Source of the DNA: Janibacter cremeus
Lineage (GTDB): Bacteria; Actinomycetota; Actinomycetes; Actinomycetales; Dermatophilaceae
Assembly: GCF_029395675.1 (NCBI RefSeq)
Contig: NZ_CP115184.1
Span: forward strand, 2,852,001 to 2,916,000
Reading direction: 5' to 3'
Length of the DNA stretch: 64,000 nt
Below the pieces are notes generated by a model. That model did no database searches and was not told where the DNA came from. It saw only the letters and a program-made list of their open reading frames with translations. Both the position numbers and the translations under genes were made by a program. Below are positions 37,546 to 48,659 of the stretch, piece by piece. Positions within the stretch are counted from its first letter, which is position 1; each line of letters begins with the position of its first letter.

Positions 37546-38007
37546 ATGCCCAAGACCGTCATCACGTACGGCACGTTCGATCTCTTCCACATCGGACACC
37601 TGAACATCATCAAGCGTCTGAGCGCGCTCGGGGACCGGCTCATCGTCGCCGTCTCGACCGACGAGTTCAACGCCATCAAGGGCAAAAGGCCGATCGTGCC
37701 CTTCGAGCAGCGCATGGAGATCGTCCAGAGCATCCGGTACGTGGACCTGGCCATCCCCGAGGACCGGTGGAGCCAGAAGCGGGAGGACATCGAGACCTAC
37801 GACGTCGACATCCTCGGTATGGGCGCCGACTGGGAGGGCAAGTTCGACGAGCTGTCCGACCAGGTGGAGCTGGTGTACCTGCCCCGCACCGACGGCATCT
37901 CCACCACGGAGATGAAGCGGATCCTCAGCGCCTTCGACGCCCGCCACGTCGAGGAGCTCAAGCGCACCATCGACAACATCGGGCAGATCGTCAAGGAGCT
38001 CAGCTGA
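37546..38007 (+). CDS. tagD: glycerol-3-phosphate cytidylyltransferase-like (CDP-glycerol synthesis)
   Basis: 153 residues, slightly longer than classic TagD (~130). The nucleotidyltransferase HxGH is HIGH (15-18) in YGTFDLFHIGHLNIIKRL, and the second signature is RTDGISTTEMK. It makes CDP-glycerol from CTP and glycerol-3-phosphate, the donor for the polyol-phosphate transferases encoded nearby. A related CDP-polyol is possible because substrate specificity in this family is subtle. The C-terminal extension (RHVEELKRTIDNIGQIVKEL) is helical. Confidence 0.92.
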   Translation: MPKTVITYGTFDLFHIGHLNIIKRLSALGDRLIVAVSTDEFNAIKGKRPIVPFEQRMEIVQSIRYVDLAIPEDRWSQKREDIETYDVDILGMGADWEGKFDELSDQVELVYLPRTDGISTTEMKRILSAFDARHVEELKRTIDNIGQIVKELS

Positions 38008-38115
38008 CCTCGTAGGTCCGGCGGGCGCAGCCGACCTCGTCGGAGGGGGCGAAGGGGGGACCCGCCGACGTGGCGGTCGTCCGGGAGTGCAGGGGAAGGG
38101 TCGGCGACGAGCCGA

Positions 38116-38192
38116 TGGTGGCCAGGGGCGGGGTCGAACCGCCGACCTTCCGATTTTCAGTCGGACGCTCGTACCAACTGAGCTACCTGGCC
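38116..38192 (-). tRNA. tRNA-Phe (anticodon GAA)
   Basis: Cloverleaf on the minus strand: acceptor GGCCAGG/CCTGGCC, anticodon loop CTGAAAA, T-loop GTTCGAC. The CCA end is encoded (38116-38118). Confidence 0.97.
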
Positions 38193-38218
38193 GAGCCGGT
38201 CCGTGGTGGACCAGCGAG

Positions 38219-38292
38219 CGACCGCGACGGGACTCGAACCCGCGACCTCCGCCGTGACAGGGCGGCGCGCTAACCAACTGCGCTACGCGGCC
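38219..38292 (-). tRNA. tRNA-Asp (anticodon GTC)
   Basis: Acceptor GGCCGCG/CGCGGTC, anticodon loop CTGTCAC with GTC, T-loop GTTCGAG. CCA is not encoded. Confidence 0.97.
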
Positions 38293-38327
38293 TTGTGGTG
38301 TGCAAGGCACTGCAAGACTTGCTTGCG

Positions 38328-38400
38328 TATCCCCAACGGGATTCGAACCCGTGCTACCGCCGTGAAAGGGCGGGGTCCTAGGCCGCTAGACGATGGGGAC
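38328..38400 (-). tRNA. tRNA-Glu (anticodon TTC)
   Basis: Acceptor GTCCCCA/TGGGGAT, anticodon loop CTTTCAC with TTC, T-loop GTTCGAA. First in the Glu-Asp-Phe transcription unit. Confidence 0.97.
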
Positions 38401-38465
38401 CCGTACTCGACGAACCCCTCGCTACGCAGCAGGCAGCAGCACCCGAATCCGTCGAGGACTCGGAA

Positions 38466-38495
38466 AGCATACGAGAGACATGGCTGATCGCCCAA
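38466..38495 (-). promoter_or_regulatory. possible promoter of the tRNA cluster
   Basis: On the minus strand TTGGGC (38490-38495) and TATGCT (38466-38471) are 18 bp apart, about 65 bp before tRNA-Glu. Confidence 0.4.
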
Positions 38496-38552
38496 ATCGG
38501 TCCCTCCCCGGGTGGTTGTCGGGCCATTTCCCGCGGATTCCTGCCCTTTTCG

Positions 38553-39602
38553 TCAGGACGAACGGGCCCACTCGCGCACCCTGTCGGCGTCCCAGGTCGT
38601 GACGATCCGCTCCATCGGCACCCCGAGGCGCTCGGCCCGCTCCGCGCCGTACACCTTCATCTCCAGCTGCCCGGGTGCGTGCGCGTCGGAGTCGATGGCG
38701 AAGAGGCACCCGGCCTCCAGGGCCAGCTCGATCAGCTCGTCCGGGGGGTCGCACCGCTCGGGTCGGGAGTTGATCTCGACGGCGACGTCGTGCTCCGCGC
38801 AGGCCTCGAAGACCGCGCGGGCGTCGAAGTCGCTCTGCGGGCGGGTGCCGCGTCCCCCGGTGACGAGGCGCCCCGTGCAGTGGCCGAGGACGTTGACCCG
38901 GGGGTTGCGCACCGCAGTGAGCATGCGCCGGGTCATCGCCCCCTTCGCCATGCGCAGCTTGGAGTGCACGGACGCGGTGACCAGGTCGAGCCGACCGAGC
39001 ATCTCCTCGCTCTGGTCGAGCGTGCCGTCGTCGAGGATGTCGACCTCGATCCCGGACATCAGGGTGAAGACATCGCCCACGGACTCGTCGATGCGTGCGA
39101 GCAGGCCCAGCTGCTGCGCGAGGCGTTGGGGCGACAGGCCGTTCGCGATCCGCAGTCGTGGCGAGTGGTCGGTCAGCACCATCCACTCCTGTCCCAGCTC
39201 GACGGCGGTGAGGACCATCTCGTCGATCGGGCTGCCGCCGTCCGACCAGTCGGAGTGCAGGTGGCAGTCGCCGATGACGGCGGCGGCGTACGCGTCGCCA
39301 CCCTCGACGAGCGGGCCGCCGTGCTCCTCCTGCTGCCGGACGAGGTAGTCGGGCAGCTCCCCGCGCACCGCCTGCCCGATGACGCCGGCGGTGGACTTCC
39401 CGATGCCGGGCAGCTCGGTCAGGGTGCCGTCCTCGGCCCGCTGGGCCACCTCCACCTCGCTCAGCTCGCGCACCACGCCGACGGCGCCCCGGAAGGCCTC
39501 CACCCGGCGACTGTGCTGCCGTGCGCGCTCCAGGAGGAAGCCGATGCGCCGCAGCGCCTCGACCGGGTCGACGGGCGCCGCGAGCGGAGTGAGGGGCTGC
39601 AT
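38553..39602 (-). CDS. PHP-domain phosphoesterase with helix-hairpin-helix N-terminus
   Basis: 349 residues. The N-terminal ~90 residues carry an HhH motif (LTELPGIGKSTAGVIGQAV), as in family X DNA polymerases. The PHP domain follows: IGDCHLHSDWSDGG, MVLTDHSPRLRIANGL, the metal site SGIEVDIL, and later VLGHCTGRL, AVEINSRPER and AIDSDAHAPGQL. It looks like the C-terminal part of bacterial PolX without the polymerase palm, so a metal-dependent phosphoesterase acting on nucleic acid ends is plausible. Its ATG has CAGACT 6 nt upstream and no ribosome-binding site. Confidence 0.88.
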   Translation of the reverse strand: MQPLTPLAAPVDPVEALRRIGFLLERARQHSRRVEAFRGAVGVVRELSEVEVAQRAEDGTLTELPGIGKSTAGVIGQAVRGELPDYLVRQQEEHGGPLVEGGDAYAAAVIGDCHLHSDWSDGGSPIDEMVLTAVELGQEWMVLTDHSPRLRIANGLSPQRLAQQLGLLARIDESVGDVFTLMSGIEVDILDDGTLDQSEEMLGRLDLVTASVHSKLRMAKGAMTRRMLTAVRNPRVNVLGHCTGRLVTGGRGTRPQSDFDARAVFEACAEHDVAVEINSRPERCDPPDELIELALEAGCLFAIDSDAHAPGQLEMKVYGAERAERLGVPMERIVTTWDADRVREWARSS

Positions 39603-39608
39603 GATCCC

Positions 39609-39614
39609 AGTCTG
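39609..39614 (-). promoter_or_regulatory. -10-like CAGACT, leaderless spacing, PHP gene
   Basis: CAGACT plus 6 nt precedes the ATG on the minus strand; shares AGACTGG with other starts here. Confidence 0.5.
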
Positions 39615-39630
39615 GCCGATCGAGCCGTCG

Positions 39631-42365
<2,735 letters not shown>

Positions 42366-42375
42366 GGACCGCGGC

Positions 42376-43500
42376 TCAGCGGCCGACCGTGAGGGTGGTG
42401 GACGCGTGGTGGTCCCACTCGCGCTGCGCCATGGCCGCGCCCGGGGCCGGGACGGGGACCGCCGGGCCGACCATCGGGATGCGGGCCCGGGCCAGTCGCA
42501 GGCCCATGGCCGGTTTTTCCACGTAGCGCCATGAGGCGAGCGCGAGCGGGAAGGTGAGCGCCATCGAGGCCAGGGCGAAGCCCCACACCGGGAGGAGCGC
42601 GCCGAGGCCGAGCATCGCGAGCAGCTGCTGGACGGGGTAGCCGTAGATGTAGAGACCGAAGGAGGCGTCCTCCTCCGCAGCGATCTGCGTCCGCCAAGTC
42701 GAGCCGATGTGCAGCAACAGGTACGTCAGCGGGATCGGTGTGGCGGCATGGAGGAGCGTCTCGGAGGTGAACCCGGCGGCCAGGACGGTCACCGCGGCGA
42801 GGCCGGCCACCGCGTGGGAGGTGCGGATCCGGTGACGCAGTGCGTAGGCCAGGACGCCGGCGAAGTAGAAGGAGAGCAGTCGCAGGCTGTCGTTGACCAT
42901 GTGCGCCGGGCCGTCGAGGTCCGGGACGGCCACGTAGGCCAGCGGGAGGACGGCGACGACGGCGCCGGCAGCCAGGGCGAGGTTGCGGCGCACCCAGAGC
43001 ACGCCGAGCAGCACGCCGCACACGATGTAGGCGATGAACTCGTGCATCAGCGACCACAGCGAGCGGTTCCAGTTGGCGCCCTCCGGCGAGGCCGCCAGGG
43101 TCTGCCCGATCTCCCGGTCGACGATGACCAGACCCGCGTTGTTGCGGATGTAGGCGAGGGCGTCCCCGGGGTCCCAGCTGACGCCGCTGAGCAGCGCCCC
43201 GAGCGGGGAGAAGAAGAGGGCGATGACGACCAGGCAGGCCCAGAATCCCGGGAAGATGCGCTGGGCGCGACGCGTGATGTAGTGGCGGAAGTCGTGGCGC
43301 AGCCGGCTGCCGGCGATGAGGAAGCCGGACAGCGCGAAGAAGCCGTTGACGCTGTTGGCCCCGATCCAGTGGAAGATGGTGTCGCCGTACCCCCCGATCG
43401 TCCACGAGTGGGCGAGGATCACTGCAGCCGCGAGCACGAGCCGGACAGCGTTGAGGGAGTTGTCGCGTCCGGCCAGCGCGGATCCGATCGTGCTGGCCAT
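42376..43500 (-). CDS. acyltransferase family 3 membrane O-acyltransferase
   Basis: 374 residues with about ten membrane helices. LNAVRLVLAAAVILAHSWTIGG holds the family histidine, and SVNGFFALSGFLIAGSRLRHDFRHYITRRAQRIFP is the classic Acyl_transf_3 segment. These enzymes acetylate or succinylate surface sugars, antibiotics or lipids. A proline-rich cytosolic tail ends the protein. The ATG at 43498-43500 has TACCAT 6 nt upstream and no ribosome-binding site. In this genome region an acylated surface glycan is a reasonable target. Confidence 0.9.
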   Translation of the reverse strand: MASTIGSALAGRDNSLNAVRLVLAAAVILAHSWTIGGYGDTIFHWIGANSVNGFFALSGFLIAGSRLRHDFRHYITRRAQRIFPGFWACLVVIALFFSPLGALLSGVSWDPGDALAYIRNNAGLVIVDREIGQTLAASPEGANWNRSLWSLMHEFIAYIVCGVLLGVLWVRRNLALAAGAVVAVLPLAYVAVPDLDGPAHMVNDSLRLLSFYFAGVLAYALRHRIRTSHAVAGLAAVTVLAAGFTSETLLHAATPIPLTYLLLHIGSTWRTQIAAEEDASFGLYIYGYPVQQLLAMLGLGALLPVWGFALASMALTFPLALASWRYVEKPAMGLRLARARIPMVGPAVPVPAPGAAMAQREWDHHASTTLTVGR

Positions 43501-43506
43501 GCGATG

Positions 43507-43512
43507 ATGGTA
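43507..43512 (-). promoter_or_regulatory. -10-like TACCAT, leaderless spacing, acyltransferase
   Basis: TACCAT on the minus strand, then 6 nt, then the ATG. Confidence 0.45.
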
Positions 43513-43601
43513 ACGAAAAGATAACGGCGTCGCAGGAGGAGAGACCACCTGCGGAGCCGGCGCGTCAGCACCTGGCGCGACCTCGATCGAAGGAGAGACA
43601 C

Positions 43602-44018
43602 ATGAAGCTCAGCCACATCCCCCTGCGCCTGGCCACCGGAGCCTTCATCCTCAACAGCGGGCTGTCCAAGCGCAACCTGCCCCCGGAGGCGGCCGGCGCC
43701 CTGCAGGGCATGGCCGCCAACGCGGTCCCCCGCGCGAAGGAGATGGAGCCGCAGGTCTTCGGTCGCACCCTCAGCACCGGGGAGATCGCCCTCGGCGCCG
43801 CGCTGCTCACCCCCTTCGTCCCCTCGGCCCTCGCCGGCGCCGCCCTGACCGCGTTCGGCGGGGGGCTGATCCAGATGTACCTCAACACCCCCGGCATGAC
43901 CGAGGAGGGCTCGCTGGTCAAGCCCACCCAGGACGGCACCGCCGTCGCCAAGGACATCTGGCTGGTCGGCGCCGGTCTGGCCCTGCTCATCGACGGGCTG
44001 ACCTCGAAGAAGAAGTAG
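43602..44018 (+). CDS. DoxX-like small membrane protein
   Basis: 138 residues. Helices are seen at LRLATGAFILNSGLSK, LGAALLTPFVPSALAGAALTAF and DIWLVGAGLALLIDGL, with a lysine end (SKKK). The plan resembles the DoxX/DoxD group, but the first part is divergent, so the assignment is at superfamily level. The ATG has AAGGAGAG upstream. An 18-bp terminator follows. Confidence 0.78.
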   Translation: MKLSHIPLRLATGAFILNSGLSKRNLPPEAAGALQGMAANAVPRAKEMEPQVFGRTLSTGEIALGAALLTPFVPSALAGAALTAFGGGLIQMYLNTPGMTEEGSLVKPTQDGTAVAKDIWLVGAGLALLIDGLTSKKK

Positions 44019-44040
44019 CACCGGGGCCGTTTCCCGCTGC

Positions 44041-44081
44041 GACGAGGGCACCGCGCACGCCACGTGCGCGGTGCCCTCGTC
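44041..44081. terminator. perfect 18-bp bidirectional terminator hairpin
   Basis: 44041-44058 pairs without mismatch with 44064-44081 across GCCAC, between the 3' ends of the DoxX-like gene and dadA. Confidence 0.85.
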
Positions 44082-44094
44082 CGTGCGGGGTCCG

Positions 44095-45351
44095 TCAGCG
44101 CAGGGGGTCGAAGGGGGTCAGCTCCGGCGCCGGACGGCCGGTCACCATGGTCTTGGCCAGGAGCTGCCCGGTGGCCGGGCCCAGGGTCATGCCCCACATG
44201 CCGTGGCCGCCGGCGATGTGCACGTGCGGCGACTTCGACGCGCCGATGAGCGGCAGGCCGTCGGGGGTGCAGGGGCGCGACCCGACCCACTCGTCCCGCC
44301 GGTCGTCGAGGTCGACGCCACTGAGGAAGGGGCGGGCCGCCTCGACGACCGCCTCGACGCGCCGATGGTCGAGCGCCGCCTCCGGCGGGCGGAACTCCAT
44401 CATCCCGGCCACGCGCAGCCGATCACCCAGCGGCGTGCAGGCCACCCGCTCGTTCGGCAGGTAGATCGGCCCGTGCGGGACGTGGTCGATCGGCACGCTG
44501 AAGCTGTAGCCCCGGCCGGCCTGGACGTGGGTGCGCACGCCGAAGGGGCGGGCCAGGTGGTCCAGCCACGTACCCGTGGCGACGACGACCCGGTCGAAGG
44601 TCTCGGTGCCCCCTCCCGCGATCGCCAGGCGGACCCCCTTCGCCTCGTCCGTGATGCCGGTGACGCGCGCGCCCTCGCGGACCTTGCCGCCGCGGGCACG
44701 CACGGAGTCCGCGAGCGCCTGGACGTACTCGATGGGGTTGAGGTAGCGCTGGCCGAGCAGGCGGATGCCGGCCCCGACCTCGTCGGAGAAGGTCGGCTCG
44801 ATCTCGCGCACCTGGTCGCCGGTGAGCTCCTCGAAGCCGACGTCCTGGCCGGAGGCGGCGATGTGCTCGAGCTCGGTGAGCAGGAACTCCGTCTCGGACC
44901 TGGTGCGGTACCCGGCGATGAACGAGGTCGCCTCGTGAACCGGTGAGCTGACGCCGCCCGCCTCGAGGGCGTCGAAGGCCGACAGGGCGCACTCGTTGAT
45001 CGGCACGAGCGAACGCATCGAGCGGGACCAGCGGCGCATCGTGCTGTTGCGGGTGAACGTCGCGAGGAAGCGCAGCAGACGCGGGTCCGCGGTCACCGGG
45101 ACGTAGACGGGCGACGAGGGGGAGACGACGGCCTTGATGCCGTAGGAGAGGACCGCAGGGTCCGGCAGGGGCGTCGACAGGCCGGGGGTGATCCACCCGG
45201 CGTTGCCCCACGAGGAGCCGGCCGCCACGCTGTCGCGGTCCAGGACCTCGACCTCCACGCCGTGCTCCTGGAGGAACCACGCGGTTGACAGTCCGACCAT
45301 GCCGGCGCCGATGACGGCGACCTTCGTGGGAGGGGGAGTGGGGGAGTTCAT
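44095..45351 (-). CDS. dadA: FAD-dependent D-amino acid dehydrogenase
   Basis: 418 residues. The N-terminal FAD loop is VAVIGAGMVGLSTAWFLQEHG, followed by EVLDRDSVAAGSSWGNAGWITPGL, typical of DadA. The C-terminal part has YLPNERVACTPLGDRLRVAGMMEF and the second FAD contact HVHIAGGHGMWGMTLGPATGQLLA. It oxidatively deaminates D-amino acids (classically D-alanine) and passes electrons to the respiratory chain. The ATG follows GAGAGG. It is divergent from a branched-chain-type amino acid importer, so the importer may bring in its substrate. Confidence 0.9.
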   Translation of the reverse strand: MNSPTPPPTKVAVIGAGMVGLSTAWFLQEHGVEVEVLDRDSVAAGSSWGNAGWITPGLSTPLPDPAVLSYGIKAVVSPSSPVYVPVTADPRLLRFLATFTRNSTMRRWSRSMRSLVPINECALSAFDALEAGGVSSPVHEATSFIAGYRTRSETEFLLTELEHIAASGQDVGFEELTGDQVREIEPTFSDEVGAGIRLLGQRYLNPIEYVQALADSVRARGGKVREGARVTGITDEAKGVRLAIAGGGTETFDRVVVATGTWLDHLARPFGVRTHVQAGRGYSFSVPIDHVPHGPIYLPNERVACTPLGDRLRVAGMMEFRPPEAALDHRRVEAVVEAARPFLSGVDLDDRRDEWVGSRPCTPDGLPLIGASKSPHVHIAGGHGMWGMTLGPATGQLLAKTMVTGRPAPELTPFDPLR

Positions 45352-45461
45352 CGCGTCCTCTCGACAGGGGCCCGGGGTCTCCGGCGGCCCACCGATCCAC
45401 TGTGCCGCAGATCACGTCGCCGTGGCAAAGCAGGGCGCGCCCCTCGGGGTCGGCCCATCTG

Positions 45462-45488
45462 TTGACAGCGCACGCCGGCTTCCATAAC
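45462..45488 (+). promoter_or_regulatory. livJ: sigma70-like promoter of the liv operon
   Basis: A perfect -35 TTGACA (45462-45467), 15 bp, then a -10-like CATAAC (45483-45488). The spacing is short, which often means an activator or tight control. The first gene's ATG is at 45549. Confidence 0.6.
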
Positions 45489-45500
45489 CTCGGTCCACAC

Positions 45501-45522
45501 CTGAACTTGAACCCGAGTTCAG
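45501..45522 (+). promoter_or_regulatory. palindromic operator CTGAACT-N8-AGTTCAG
   Basis: A perfect 7-bp inverted repeat just downstream of the -10, where a repressor dimer would block transcription. Confidence 0.6.
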
Positions 45523-45548
45523 GGCGCATCTCAACGAGGAGAGACACG

Positions 45549-46757
45549 ATGGCTGCAGCTTTGTCGAACCGCACGATCCGCTGTGTCGCCACCATGGCCA
45601 GTGGTGGTCTGGTGGCCACCCTGGCAGCGTGTGGAGGCGCGGGAGGGGGCGGTGGCTCCGACTCCGGCACGATCACCATCGGGTACTCCGCCGGCATCAG
45701 CGGTGGCGCCGCCGAGTACGGCAAGAACGTCCAGAACGGCCTGCAGATGGCCATCGACGAGGTCAACGAGGAGGGCGTGACGGTCGATGGCACCGAGTAC
45801 ACCGTCGAGCTCGAGAGCCTCGACGACCAGTACCAGCCGGGGACGACCGGGACCAACGCCCAGCGACTCGTCGAGCAGGACGGCGCCACCGTCGTGTTCA
45901 TCCCCCACGCCGGTGGGATCAAGGCGGCGCAGGAGCTGAACTCCGGACGCACCGAGTTCCTCATCGGTGCCTACAGCTCGGACCCGGAGATTGTGGAGGG
46001 CGGCAACCCGCTCACCGTGATGATCCCGCCGTCCTTCACCAGCTACATCGACCCGTTCATCAGCAAGGTCGACACCCAGGGCAAGGGCAAGCTGGGGCTC
46101 CTGGCCACCTCGAGCGAGTTCGGCCAGCAGTGGACCAAGGCAGCGACGGCAGCCTGGGAGGACGCTGGTGGCGAGGTCATGGCGAACAACAACATCAACT
46201 ACGGCACCGTCTCCGACTTCGCCGGCCCGGTGTCCAAGACGCTGTCCGGCAACCCGGACGTGATCCTCGTCGGAGGGCCCTCGCAGCCCACCGCCATCAT
46301 CATCGAGGAGGCGCGCAAGCAGGGCTATGACGGCTCCTTCATGATCCTCGACCAGGCGAAGTTCGAGGAGATGGAGGAGTTCACCGACCCGAAGAACCTC
46401 AACAACTCGGTCGGGATCGCTCCGCTGACGGCGTTCGAGGGCACCGAGGACTTCATCTCGCGCTACCAGGAGAAGTACTCGTCGGACAAGCCGGTCAACG
46501 CGGACATCGCGCTGAACTACCAGGCGCTGCCGATCTTCATCAAGGCGATGGAGACCGCCGGGACCGTCGACGACCCGGCTGCCATCCGCGAGGCCATCGG
46601 CGAGAGCATCGACAAGGTCGACCCGAAGTTCCGGGTGGCCTTCGCGCCCGACCGCGTCACCGACAACGGGCACCTCCTCGCGGACGACCTCCAGGCGGCC
46701 TACCGCAACGAGCAGGGACAGTACGAGTCCTTCCCGATCGACCAGCCCAAGGAATGA
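45549..46757 (+). CDS. livJ: branched-chain-type amino acid ABC transporter substrate-binding lipoprotein
   Basis: 402 residues. A lipoprotein signal ends in LAAC (Cys28), followed by a glycine-rich linker. The mature fold is periplasmic-binding type I: ITIGYSAGISGGAAEYGKNVQNGLQMAIDEVN, YQPGTTGTNAQRLV, VVFIPHAGGI and the later DVILVGGPSQPTAIII. Such proteins bind leucine-type amino acids, amides or urea; the ligand here is not fixed. The ATG follows GAGGAGAGA. First gene of a five-gene operon. Confidence 0.92.
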   Translation: MAAALSNRTIRCVATMASGGLVATLAACGGAGGGGGSDSGTITIGYSAGISGGAAEYGKNVQNGLQMAIDEVNEEGVTVDGTEYTVELESLDDQYQPGTTGTNAQRLVEQDGATVVFIPHAGGIKAAQELNSGRTEFLIGAYSSDPEIVEGGNPLTVMIPPSFTSYIDPFISKVDTQGKGKLGLLATSSEFGQQWTKAATAAWEDAGGEVMANNNINYGTVSDFAGPVSKTLSGNPDVILVGGPSQPTAIIIEEARKQGYDGSFMILDQAKFEEMEEFTDPKNLNNSVGIAPLTAFEGTEDFISRYQEKYSSDKPVNADIALNYQALPIFIKAMETAGTVDDPAAIREAIGESIDKVDPKFRVAFAPDRVTDNGHLLADDLQAAYRNEQGQYESFPIDQPKE

Positions 46758-46764
46758 GCAGCGG

Positions 46765-47631
46765 ATGACGCTCTTCATCCAGCAGCTGATCAACGGCCTG
46801 GCGCTGGGCGGCATCTACTGCCTGGCCGCCGTAGGGCTGACCCTCGTCTTCGGGGTGCTGGGCTTTCCCAACCTCGCCCACGGCGCGCTCTTCATGCTCG
46901 GCGGGTACTTCACGTACTCACTGCTCGTCGACGTCGGCCTGCCCTACGTGGTGGCGATCGTGTGCGCTGCGCTCGTCCTCGCCGTCGTCGGGGTGCTCTT
47001 CGAGCGGCTCATCTTCCATCCGCTTCGGAAGGCGCCGCACACCCACCACATGATCGCGACGATCGGCGTGATGTTCTTCCTCATCGCCGTGGTCCAGGAG
47101 GTCTGGGGCACGGGCTTCCTGCGCATGGACTCCCCCTTCGCCGGTCGGATGACGGTCGTGGGGGCGCAGATCTCCTCGCAGCGGGTCATCATCATCGTGA
47201 CGGCCATGGTCGTGCTCATCGCCCTGACCTGGTTCCTCAAGAAGTCCGTCCACGGCCAGGCGATCGAGGCCGTCGAGCAGGACCGCACGGGTGCCACGCT
47301 CGTCGGGATCAACCCGGGCGTGGTCTCCATGGTGACCTTCGCGGTGTCCTTCGCGCTGGTGGCCGTCTCGGCGGGACTGGTCGCGCCGATCCAGCTCCTC
47401 TCGCCCACCATGGGCGAGTCGCTGAACCTGATCGTCTTCGCGATCATCATCCTCGGTGGGCTGGGTTCCCTCCCCGGGGCGATCATCGGCGGTTTCGTCA
47501 TCGCCATCGCCGAGGTGATGGCCTCGACCTACATCTCCGTGGCAGCAGGTGAGGCGGCGATCTTCATCCTCCTCATGGGCGTCCTGGCGGTCAAGCCGAC
47601 GGGACTGTTCGGAATGGTGGAGCAGCGATGA
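46765..47631 (+). CDS. livH: branched-chain amino acid ABC transporter permease LivH
   Basis: 288 residues with about eight helices. FIQQLINGLALGGIYCLAAVGLTLVFG at the start, FPNLAHGALFMLGGYFTYSL and the loop VSAGLVAPIQLLSPTMGESLNLIVFAIIILGGLGSLPGA are characteristic of LivH. It follows the binding protein by 7 bp, and its stop overlaps the livM ATG. Confidence 0.94.
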   Translation: MTLFIQQLINGLALGGIYCLAAVGLTLVFGVLGFPNLAHGALFMLGGYFTYSLLVDVGLPYVVAIVCAALVLAVVGVLFERLIFHPLRKAPHTHHMIATIGVMFFLIAVVQEVWGTGFLRMDSPFAGRMTVVGAQISSQRVIIIVTAMVVLIALTWFLKKSVHGQAIEAVEQDRTGATLVGINPGVVSMVTFAVSFALVAVSAGLVAPIQLLSPTMGESLNLIVFAIIILGGLGSLPGAIIGGFVIAIAEVMASTYISVAAGEAAIFILLMGVLAVKPTGLFGMVEQR

Positions 47632-48659
47632 TGGAGAAGATCAACCCCCGCCTCCTCGGCGTCGCGCTCGTCGCGCTCGCGCTGCTCGCGGCGCCGCTCG
47701 TCCTCAACGACCAGCCCTACCTGATCCGGGTGACCACGACGGCGGCGATCTACGCGATCGCCGCCTACGGGATGAACATCATCCTCGGCCTGACCGGGCA
47801 GCTGTCCCTGGCACACGGTGCGTTCTTCGGTGTCGGTGCCTACATCGTGGGACTGCTGACGACGGACCACGACTGGTCCTTCTGGGGCTCCTTCCTGCTC
47901 GCCATCGTCGCGACCACGGCCCTGGGGTACGCCTCGGGACTGATCGCGTTGCGGACGCAGGGTGCGTACTTCGCGATCTTCACGATGGCCCTGGGCTTCC
48001 TCATCTTCATCGTCGTCACCCGGTGGGAGTCGGTCACGCACGCCCACTCGGGCGTGAGCGGCGTGAAGTACCCGGAGAACATCGGGCCGATCGACTTCAC
48101 GCAGCCGACGACCATGTACTACTTCGTGCTGTTCATCCTCGGTGGTGCCGCGTACACGACCCACGCGCTGCTGCGGTCCAATGCGGGCCGCTCCCTCGTG
48201 GCCATCCGCACGTCCGAGGACCTCGCCCGGTCCATCGGGGTCAACGTCGCCGTCAGCAAGCAGCTCGCCTTCACGGCGTCGGCCGGCATCGCGGGGCTGG
48301 CAGGTGGTCTCTTCGCCTCCCTGACCGGATTCATCGGTCCCGACTCGGCCGCCATCGACGTCACCTTCGAGTTCCTGCTCTTCCTGCTCATCGGTGGCAT
48401 GGGGACGGTCATGGGCCCGGTCATCGGGAGCCTGCTCGTGGCGTTCCTCTTCGAGATGCTGCAGGACCTGCAGTCCTACCGGTTCATCGTCCTGGGGCCG
48501 ATCATCGTCCTGCTCGTCATCTTCGCGCCGAAGGGGATCGTCGGGTACCTCAACGACCTGATCCCCGCCCGTCGCCGACGGCGGCAGCGTGCGGCGGCAC
48601 GGGCAGAGGACGCGCACGAGGCGACATCCGCCACCCGGACGAAGGAAGAGGTGCTCTGA
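47628..48659 (+). CDS. livM: branched-chain amino acid ABC transporter permease LivM
   Basis: 343 residues, about nine helices. The family signature AYGMNIILGLTGQLSLAHGAFFGVGAYIVGLL is followed by IALRTQGAYFAIFTMALGF and the cytosolic GRSLVAIRTSEDLARSIGVNV loop that contacts the ATPases. It ends with a basic tail (PARRRRRQRAAARAEDA). Two adjacent ATGs are available at the start. The TGA overlaps the livG ATG (TGATG). Confidence 0.94.
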   Translation: MMEKINPRLLGVALVALALLAAPLVLNDQPYLIRVTTTAAIYAIAAYGMNIILGLTGQLSLAHGAFFGVGAYIVGLLTTDHDWSFWGSFLLAIVATTALGYASGLIALRTQGAYFAIFTMALGFLIFIVVTRWESVTHAHSGVSGVKYPENIGPIDFTQPTTMYYFVLFILGGAAYTTHALLRSNAGRSLVAIRTSEDLARSIGVNVAVSKQLAFTASAGIAGLAGGLFASLTGFIGPDSAAIDVTFEFLLFLLIGGMGTVMGPVIGSLLVAFLFEMLQDLQSYRFIVLGPIIVLLVIFAPKGIVGYLNDLIPARRRRRQRAAARAEDAHEATSATRTKEEVL

